Assembly: GCA_964023275.1 (NCBI GenBank)
Contig: OZ029915.1
Coordinates: 32,591,989 to 32,655,988, forward strand
Length of the DNA: 64,000 nucleotides
DNA from: Norana najaformis
Lineage: Eukaryota; Annelida; Clitellata; Crassiclitellata; Hormogastridae
Reading direction: 5' to 3'
The notes under the pieces are model-generated. The model made no database searches. It was not told where the DNA came from and worked only from the letters and a program-made list of their open reading frames with translations. A program made the translations under genes and the position numbers. Below, one piece after another: positions 55,675 through 64,000 of the stretch; position 1 is the first letter of the stretch, and each line of letters opens with the position of its first letter.

Positions 55675-58600
55675 TTAGTCAGATTCATCACCAGAGGCAG
55701 CTGGAGGATCACTGATGCCTTCAAGAAGTTCTGCGACATGTTCCACTGGAACTGGTTTACCACCTTCAGATATCTTTGTTGGCTGGATGACTCCAGCTCT
55801 GAAAACAAAATAATTCATAAGATCTAGACCAGCGCTTCTTAAAGCGGTTGTAGAGTGGTGCATTCTACACAGATCTGGTTGCAAGTCAAAATCATTTCTA
55901 TAATCCAGTGTTTACTTTCATCAGTTTAACTGATCATCTTCATCATCAAAAGGCTTCATGTTCAAGCAGCACATCAATCTGACTCTTCTGGTCTGCAGAT
56001 GCAACCAGACAGGTTTTGTTGGTCCAAAGTCCAAATGATTTAAGATCTAAATGATCTAAACAACCTATTACAAGGAAGCCAAATAAACATGTAAAACAGC
56101 AGCAATACTGTATTCTAATTCGCATCATGATTTGCATATCCGTGTGACTTTGCGCGCGTTAAAAATTTTCATAATAATAATAATTATAATAATAATAATT
56201 AAAATCAGTGTTCTGATGAACACCTTGTAATTAGCAATAACAATAATATCAGTAATACAATAATAATGGAATATAATTTATCTAGACACAAGTGATAGTA
56301 GTAGCTCAGTAGTGGCATACCATACTACCATTAATAAAAAAGCAACTGCTACTTAAATGCCAGTGCAACAAAGGGAAAACTTCAGAAGTAATATTAGTAG
56401 CAATAGGAACAGCAACAGAAGCAGTTGTTATAATTGCTACTATACACAGTAATTATAACTGCCTGATAAAAAAAAATAATAAAATTGCAAGTGATAATCT
56501 TCTGCCAAGCCACAAGAGAGCAAATGGATCGCAGAAGTGAGCGTCTAAAAGTTCTGACTAAACAACCTATCATAAGCCAGTATGTATATATATATTTATA
56601 TATATATCAAGGTATTTATATAGTGCATTTTAAGTTTTAAGAAACTCAAAAGTAGTTAGGACAACTTGCCTCTGCAATTTGTCCAGCTTTTCCACGAGCT
56701 GCATTGCTTCATACTCTTTTTGCTCATCGCTCATTCCTTCCATTGGATTGGGCTTTGGAAGCTCCCAGCGACCAGTCACAGGATTTATGCTATTTGGACA
56801 GTGAACATATGTTAGCTTACAGGCAAATACCAGAAAGAGTAATTATAGCAAAAAACATTACATAGGAATAAATAATGACTAGGCTTAACGACATGCACTG
56901 GTATTTCAGGTAAAAGTGCCACCCTGAAACACGAATAACCTGTCTGCCCATCTCCTTATTCTCCTTTCCCAAATCTCTGTTCTCTTTTTAACAACAAAAA
57001 CAAAACAGTTTTTTTAACAACAAACTAGCATACAAGTTAAAAATAATATTTAAATATATTTTTTTGATTGTGTAGAACTAGCACACTAAAATTTACTAAA
57101 AGTTTATAATGTAAAAAAGCCAGGTTTAAGATTGTCCACTTACTTATCTTTCAGTTCTGAATATTCTTCAGTCTCAGAGTCTTCTGACTCGCTGGAATAT
57201 TCGTCTCCTCTGCCACCACACATTAACCCTCTCTGTGCCAGAAGCCCAGCTGCATTTCCATAGCCGGTGTATTTGACAAAGCGAGACACTGGAACAGAAA
57301 AATAAAACAGCATTGAAAAGACCCTACAAAGTAAGAAATTTACTGGGCCAAGTATCAACAAACCAGGCTGAAAAATACTTGCAAAACAGGATAAGTGACT
57401 TTAAACCAAGTAAAGTAGGAATATTGGTAAATTAAATACTATATGTAGCATAATCGTAAACACAAGATTTCTACAGCACCCTAAGAAAATCAAGTCGTGG
57501 GAACCAGTTTATTTACAGATGATCATTTAAAACAAAATCAATATGAAGGTAAGGTCAGATACGGTTCCAGGTCAAGATTCAAGGCTCAGACAGGTAGACA
57601 GCTACAGTGGATGATGTTTAGAATTGAAGGGGTGAAAAAGATAAGTGGAAGAGGAGGAAACAGGATAGGATTTGTGGAAGAGGAGTACTTTCAATTCTGA
57701 GTAAAAGACCTGTGGAAAGATTGCTAGCGGTGCAGAGCTGATTAGTTCATAGGATGGATTATATAATTGTTGTAATTCTGCCAGGACTTCAACGTGAGCT
57801 GCAGTACATAAATTTAGCATGGACTATGGATGTGCTGATAGTACATGGAGTTTTGAAGTCGATCATAGGGCGGATTCTTTGAATATCACAGGCATGCATG
57901 AACCCCAAGCGGAAAAGATAGGTGATATCATCTTAGAAGCTAAGGTTAGCTTGAAGAGGTGTGGGGTGGTGTAAAGGATGAACAGAAGGGGTCTAACAAC
58001 ACAGCCTAGTAGAACTCTACAAGTGAGAGGGCATGATTGGGATAAGGCTTCCAATGTTTTAATGGAGAAACAGTGGGATGAGAAATAAGATTGCATCCAG
58101 AGAAAACAGTGTCAGTGAAACCAAGGACGAATACGCTGGGCAAAGGAGCATAACCCCAGCTAAGGAGCAGCAACCCTGGCTAAGTAGCATTAATCCCAGT
58201 TAACTATACATAAGCCCAGCCAAGTAGGAATGAGTCCAGCTGAGTAGCAACTGGCTTGAGTATTCCCAAATTGAGAAAATCAGGATTTCCCATGTCATAC
58301 CAAAATTAGTAATTTCTCAGTATTTACCATTGCTCTTGCAGAGTACAAACAAGAAATCGGCTGCAAGTTCTTTGACTTCAACAATCGGATTAGTAAACAG
58401 TCTGCACAACCTGAACAGAAACGTGTGCTTAATTAACTAAATTATTAATGAACAAATAACAAATGAACCAAACAATTAATCAATAAAATTAATTGAGATA
58501 CTCAAAATTTAAAATTAATTGGGATACTTAAAATTTAAAAATTTGTGGGTTGCAAGGAACCATGAAGTTATTAAGTGTTAGCAACTCCTGAGCTTCACCC

Positions 58601-61600
58601 TAAAGGGCAGGTGGCCGGTCCTCTCCATCACATCTGACCATCTCGTCGGCAGTGTACAGGACATAAACTCATTTTATAGCCGAGTTCACTGGAAGCATTA
58701 GTGAAACAGAAATCTTGAAACATCTTTCTGTTCCGGCAGAAACTTGAACCTCTGGGCAGCCAAGTCCAACAGGTAAACCACTAGACCATTCCACATACAT
58801 GTACTACATAACTAAAAATCTGAGCATCAATTACATGCTAATAAACACATATGAATAAAATTAAATTAAAAGAAAAAATGTCTTAAACTTAAATGGCACT
58901 GAAGTACAAATAGTGCATTAACCTGCACTATTACTTTGAAGCTTACTTGTTACGTAATGAGTGGCCTTCTTGTGGCAGAAATTTCACTTCATCTCGGAGA
59001 TACGGCAAGGCCTTTACAAAACAAGAACAGTAATCACCATTAGAAACTTTCTTTGCAACAGCAGGTAGCTACATGCATAACTGGGTATAGTGTTTTATAT
59101 GGGCACAATCAATGCAAATATTTATTATGTTCAAAGACTTGACAAAATTGAATTTTACTGATAGTACAGTAAGAATCCTGTATCGCATGCACCAGTAACG
59201 CTCTAATTCGGTTAATGTGCAGCAACATCATGCCTCCCAGCGATTCCAAATTAACACGCATAAGCTGTTAATGTGTGGTGCAAACTACAATGACAGGGTG
59301 TTACATGGCATTACACGTTAGTCAACTCATTTGCATAGCAAATGCAGTACACGTACAAGCAGCAATTAACTGTACCAGCATTTCCTTTTTTATTTGATTT
59401 CCGACACTGTGGTGCGATATGTCGTGTATACTTGTATTGTCACGCTATTACTATTTCAAGTGCGTGTATGTATTTATAGACATATACGTATAAGAGATAT
59501 ATAGAAACTATTAGAACCTTAGATAGCTTCTGATTATTTTGAAAATCATTATGGCACAGAGCAAGTGTCAAAGTTCTTCCCCATACGTCTGCATAAGGAT
59601 GCTGTAAATGCATCTAAGCAAAAACAGACCTAAGTAGGAGCACGTAACATGCAGATTCTGATGCATTTAAGTGCATCTCAGCAGCACACTCAATATCAAT
59701 TGGTTCTAAAGGCTCCAATCATCTGTGCATTACCAGACTTTTCGTGTAATATGATGTTAAAGCAGATAATACTGTAAACTGACAATTTAAGACCAGAAAA
59801 CCTTGTTCATTTATTTGAGTGCAAACTCAAGTTTCTGCAACAGGGATGCTACTTCAACAAGCACCAGTAGATACAGCACAGTGGCTTTGTACCTTAAGTC
59901 GACAGAACTTTCGAATTGAACGGTTGGCTCTGCAAATTTGACAGAGGCAGTGTAACACTGGTGCCAGGCTTTCCTTCAGACTCTGCTGTGGCTGTAGAAA
60001 ACAATTGCAGTAGTAATAGTAATATCTGTTGTTTGATAATCACAGCATGCAATCACTCATTCATTCATTCTTGGCATCTATACCATCTATATCTCTTTCA
60101 CAGCATCTGTTAGTACTTGGAAGTGCTCTCAGTCCAGCCTCAGTAAAACAAAAGTTTTCAAATGGAAATAAAATATGTACCTACAGTAGCATCGCTCTGG
60201 TGATAAGAAGCCTCATCATGCCATTTCATGCAGATTGCTCAATCACTGAAAAAGCTTTCAATGTGCAAAACAAGGTATGACCAATTTGCTAAAGCTCAAA
60301 GCCATTTATTTAACAATAACATTCCTGTACAAACAAATTTTTTCAGCAACTCTTTATTTCAATAACCTCAGCAATACCCTGTGACCTCCAAGTTCCAGCA
60401 ATGAAAACTAGATGATCCGGTACTGTCAGTTTTGCAGGTGTCTGAAATAGCCTTCCATGACATCTATGACCTCTGGCTTTCTTTTGATCAATTAGGAAAC
60501 GACATAAAACTATAAAGTTCATTCAGCATATCCAAGTACCTGAGTGAGGCTGTGAACAGCCAGCCCATGCTGTAACAGCTATGAAACTAAAATTCCTACA
60601 CGATGAAATAATAATTGTAATTATCATAATTCACCAACAGCAGGGTAATGTCCAACAGTGGATCATATACATGTGGCAGGATGCTGGTTCATGGGATCCC
60701 CTATCTCAGTTTTGTTGATGCCGACTGCAGCGGACCTGAGGTACAGTGGCCGGGGCCTATGTCTGATAATACATGAACAACCTACAATGGCAGAACTGGA
60801 GTACCAGCATATAGAAGAACACCAGACTCTGCCTATTCATACATACTGCTCTTCCTCCTATATGGAGCTGAGATCTGGATGCTAACCAAGGACTGGAGGC
60901 AAAGCTGGATGACTTTCAACAGTGGTGCATGAAGAAAATGCTGTGCTGCATTCCCTGTACAGCTCACAGAGCCACTGTGGAGGTACACTGATGCACGATG
61001 CTCATCCCAGTGTCACAGATGGTCCAAAACAAGGACCCTCTGGGTGTTTGAACATATCGTGCATTGTGACAGTGAACAGGATCACGACAGAGCCCTGAGA
61101 GACATGCTACCTAGACCTCCAAGAGGTTGGAAGAGACCAGCCGGATGCCCAATCCACGCATGAACACAAGTGGTCTACCTACGACCCCTGAATTTCGAAC
61201 TACACATAGCCAGAAATGTGCCAAGACTAAAGAGGGCTGGCAATGTGTTGTGGAAACAGCAACATTCCAGACAGAGGCACACCGCAGATGACAACGATGA
61301 TGGTAATGCACCAGGCCTCAAACCTGTAATCCAGCAGGGACTTACCAAAGTGACTATAACAAAAACCATACTGTTGAGTAAATTATGCAAACATTTATAA
61401 TACTGCCACTCACTACATCCAGGCGATTTTCCAGGAATTGAAGTAGCTGAACAATAGCCTCCATGTTTTTTCCATCATATTCGATGTCCTTTCGCTCAGC
61501 TGCTCCAGCTGCATCCTCGTTAATTGGGGTCAGAAGCTCCTCATAACTCTCACGTGGCATGTTTGTCAGAAGATTAACTGTGTGGCTATGCAAAAGAATA

Positions 61601-63780
61601 AAAAACTATTAGATAATAATAAAAGATGATTTGCAAATTACATGATAGTGTTCCTGTAAGAGCTGAAACACGTTAAGTTTTCAAATCAAAAGAAATATAT
61701 ACTCCAAGCATAAGGTGTACAAAGGATTTAAAAACAAGTTAATGATACAATCTAATTATGATCACAGCAATCAGACATATTTTGCTGAGTGGCTTTAGCT
61801 CAAACAGTGCATTGCTAACTTCACACAGTATGACTAGAATCCCAAACAAATCAATGAATGGACACAACATCAACATGAGTAAATGTAAATGTAAAAGGTT
61901 TTATATAGCGCCATATGGCCTCAACCCTAATCATTTTGCAATGAATTTATTGGGAGAGATACTTCAGCATTGCTGCCTCTTTGAATGAGTGCCATGCCAT
62001 TTAAGGTCCCATGCTAGTCTGAGATTTAAATCTCTGAAATATAGCCACCATCAGCAAGCAGACCTGCATCCTCACGCTCAGAGGCGCCTTCGTGTATGCT
62101 TTAAACAGTGAGCTAACCAGGCCAGTGCTTGATATCAACTATTCTCTGTCACTTTATTTTGATGTAATGCTTCATTATCTCAATAAATCTGTTTAACTGC
62201 ATGTGCTTCTCATATAAACAATTCTTATATCAGATAATAATAATAACAATTAGAAAACTTCCAATGTGCCAGTGTCTTATGCACAAGGCATCAACCAACC
62301 TAGACTAAGACAAAAAACGGGACATGCATGGACCAGCTTTCTGATATCTATTTAAACAATATTTATATATTTGTTTTTTAACTTTAGACTGCATTGACAA
62401 TTGACAATATAAAGCACTCTAGAAGTAGATCACTACAAAGCTGTATAAAATGTCATTATCAAAATTACAATAAATGTATCTGTCAGTCATTAGTATTATT
62501 ACTATCAATAAAGATTATTCTGGCATGATCAGCTTGTTTAAAAATGATGACTGCATTACCTGTGGAGTTCATCTCTTTTCTCTTTGGTGGCTGTCTGACA
62601 AAGCAACATGTCATGCAGGACACTCACAAGTCTCAGAAAATGTGCTTCTTCCTCCTAGGACCAAATAAAACCGTGGGTGACATCAGTTCAAGACTACTTA
62701 TACAGACTTTAAACTTCTCCATGCCACATAACATATTTTGCAGTCCCAGTCTGACTGTGCATGAGAAAAGAAAAGAAAAGAAGAAAAGAGAAAAGAGCAG
62801 TCCCTTAATCTGTTTGCTGTTTATTAAAAAATTTCAGGTTTCTGCCCACAGTGTTCATTTAATTTTGCATAAACATGCTGTTTTCAGGTTTAAACATTAC
62901 AAAACAGAAATAGGTACCTCATCCATATTGTTGCTGTCTGTAGAAACGGTGATGTTGAAGAGAATCTTGAGGACCTCACAGCACAGGTCCACTTCCTGGT
63001 CACTTACTGGCCGTTCTGCTTCATCAGCACTCCTCAATGTCAGGTCAAGAACTTCAATCAGGTATGTCAGACCATGAAGATCCTGACGTAATTTAGGTCT
63101 GCAACAGATGAATGCTAACGGTCTTTAACATTGACTCTTATACACATACAATTTCAACTTGGTACTTTTAATGCACCACTCACATCTACAGCCACCACAA
63201 AACATCATCAATTGGAAAACACGATGCAAACTAGTGCAACTTAAACCAGCACTTAAACATTCAAATGTCTGTTGTCTAGAGCAGGGCACCACATAGAGTT
63301 GCACATAGCCCAGCCTGTCTAAGAGAAGCTGAATTCTCCAAATTTCAGCCTCAACAAAGGTGGTTGTAGCAATGGCTGTTTGCAGATCAAGTCAACTAGA
63401 CAATGAAAGGCCTGGTGCTAGCCTAACAAAAGGCAAAAGATACAAATTCCATCCAAAGCTGATCATGTACACAGACACAGAAGAACTAGCAGCATATTGA
63501 AGGCAAACCATACTCACTCTACATGGTTCTGGGTTTCCTTTTCTTGGGTTTAAGCAAGCAAAGGATAAATCCTGAAGACAGGGATGTGGTACTAGGTGTT
63601 GTCACAGACAATGGCAAACATGTGGAAATAACTTTTCTAATACAAATTTATCCAAGTCAGAATTATATAACCCAGTCACACTTTGAAGAAGGTAAAAAAA
63701 GAATCAAGAACCGTCTGTGATAGATACCTGACTTCACGACAAAGTGCAGTCAAAACGAACAACATTCTCATGTCAAAGAA
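55675..63780 (-). CDS. RIC8A: RIC8 (synembryn), C-terminal 345 residues in nine exons; 5' part outside window
   Basis: Exons on the minus strand: 63728-63780, 62918-63098, 62560-62654, 61414-61585, 58947-59011, 58328-58410, 57144-57288, 56670-56789 and 55675-55798. Phases agree throughout. All introns are GT-AG except the last, which uses a GC donor (AG|GCAAGT). Motifs in order: [57 protein letters not shown] and [65 protein letters not shown] and [19 protein letters not shown]8 is an armadillo-repeat protein that folds nascent G-alpha subunits and acts as a receptor-independent exchange factor. Vertebrate RIC8A is about 530 residues, so roughly 185 residues lie beyond 64000. An acidic Ser/Glu patch after GGRGDEY may be a CK2 site. 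RIC8A versus RIC8B is not resolved; invertebrates usually have one RIC8. Confidence 0.93.
56580..56655 (-). repeat. Retroposon tail with TATA-rich microsatellite
   Basis: Plus strand TATGTATATATATATTTATATATATATC then TATTTATATAGTGCATTTTAAG. The last part resembles the inverted 3' end of the LINE at 1751-4920 (TTTATATAGCGCATTTTAAG). Confidence 0.5.
57447..58110 (-). mobile_element. LINE family F2 fragment with RT remnant
   Basis: The 3' tail (inverted) starts at 57447 (ATAATCGTAAACACAAGATT). Upstream on the minus strand are [20 protein letters not shown] (about 57650-57710) and an RT remnant [18 protein letters not shown] (57970-58020), a degraded GVPQGSVLGPLLF motif. It lies in a RIC8 intron. 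Confidence 0.65.
58570..58800 (-). mobile_element. tRNA-derived SINE, second family
   Basis: On the minus strand TGGTCTAGTGGTTTACCTGT has an A-box pattern, and CCCAGAGGTTCAAGTTTC supplies a B box about 30 bp further. The body extends to about 58570. It lies between RIC8 exons 58947-59011 and 58328-58410. Confidence 0.6.
60655..61300 (+). mobile_element. LINE C-terminal fragment (YGAETW type)
   Basis: In shifting frames: a degraded LLYGAETWTLTKDWR-like motif (about 60845-60890), then [20 protein letters not shown] (about 61065-61125) and [16 protein letters not shown], ending in [12 protein letters not shown] and TADDNDD. This is the C-terminal zone seen in many LINEs, resembling the 9377-9640 insert. 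It lies in a RIC8 intron. Confidence 0.6.
61870..62125 (-). mobile_element. tRNA-derived SINE, family S1, nearly full length
   Basis: On the minus strand the head GGCCTGGTTAGCTCACTG has an A-box pattern, GCGTGAGGATGCAGGTCT the degraded B-box region, then the body GAGATTTAAATCTCAGACTAGCA and GGGACCTTAAATGGCA. It ends GGCCATATGGCGCTATATAAAA followed by a TTTACATTTACATTTAC tail. This is the most complete copy and defines the family's orientation. It lies in a RIC8 intron. Confidence 0.75.
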
Positions 63781-64000
63781 CTAGAAATAAAAAACAATGT
63801 GTTTGTTATGCTTAGCAAAGATCTTGCAAATGCCCAGTATAACATTTACTAGATGTACCCTAAATACCATAAATGAAATTATTTAACAGTGTTTTTAGAC
63901 TTATACTTTACTGTAAGCAGACAAGCCCAACATGGCTAATCAGAGCCAACAAAGCATTAATCTGTCTATTTAAAGCATTAACAGTGTCAGAAGGAATATA

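Noticed and set aside
55510-55827. 105-codon + strand ORF, basic
   Set aside because: Antisense of the last RIC8 exon and its 3' UTR; no motif.
58730-58800. Possible tRNA gene from good A- and B-box matches
   Set aside because: No acceptor-stem pairing and a repeat body attached; better explained as a SINE head.
62544-63077. 177-codon + strand ORF
   Set aside because: Spans two RIC8 exons on the opposite strand and the intron between them; the Lys-rich middle is intronic purine-rich sequence.
1-64000. CRISPR arrays, bacterial operons, Shine-Dalgarno sites, prophage
   Set aside because: The DNA is clearly eukaryotic; tandem repeats found (67-bp and 28-bp units) have no spacer structure.

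Overview
The window is animal nuclear DNA, AT-rich and gene-sparse, with spliced genes (GT-AG introns plus one GC-AG intron) set among many LINE, SINE and inverted-repeat elements. The gene content (FRS2-type FGF-receptor adaptor, tektin-2, CRK, RIC8 and a dishevelled-type PDZ-DEP protein) points to a bilaterian, most likely a marine invertebrate (lophotrochozoan or invertebrate deuterostome). The species cannot be fixed from the sequence alone.

Layout. 1-289: tail of a Ty3/gypsy-type polyprotein. 1751-4920 (-): nearly full-length APE-type LINE whose single ORF is broken only by two in-frame stops. 4.9-10.8 kb: no host gene found, but several inverted-repeat elements and a duplicated block in which one copy carries a LINE insertion with target-site duplication. 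10830-12023 (-): single-exon FRS2-like adaptor. 12.1-17.3 kb: old LINE and SINE copies and a GATTA/GATTG satellite. 17540-25339 (+): seven-coding-exon gene for an acidic disordered protein with a basic nuclear-localisation-like patch, behind an NRF1/E2F-type promoter; an antisense 146-codon ORF lies in its second intron. 25905-30700 (-): complete five-exon tektin-2, convergent with that gene. 30.7-38.2 kb: LINE remnants and simple repeats. 38209-44927 (-): complete eight-exon CRK/CRKL adaptor (SH2-SH3-SH3). 48481-49977 (-): intronless dishevelled-like protein with PDZ and DEP but no DIX domain. 50445-51690: long-inverted-repeat element with a hAT-like insertion nested in one arm. 55675-63780 (-): nine 3' exons of RIC8; the N-terminal exons lie beyond the window.

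Four of the host genes act in signalling: FRS2 and CRK are phosphotyrosine adaptors downstream of receptor tyrosine kinases, RIC8 is a chaperone/GEF for G-alpha, and the dishevelled-like protein carries Wnt/PCP-type domains. They are separate transcription units and nothing suggests an operon. Tektin-2 is axonemal. Exon boundaries were derived by hand from splice consensus, reading phase and protein similarity; phases match at every junction listed.
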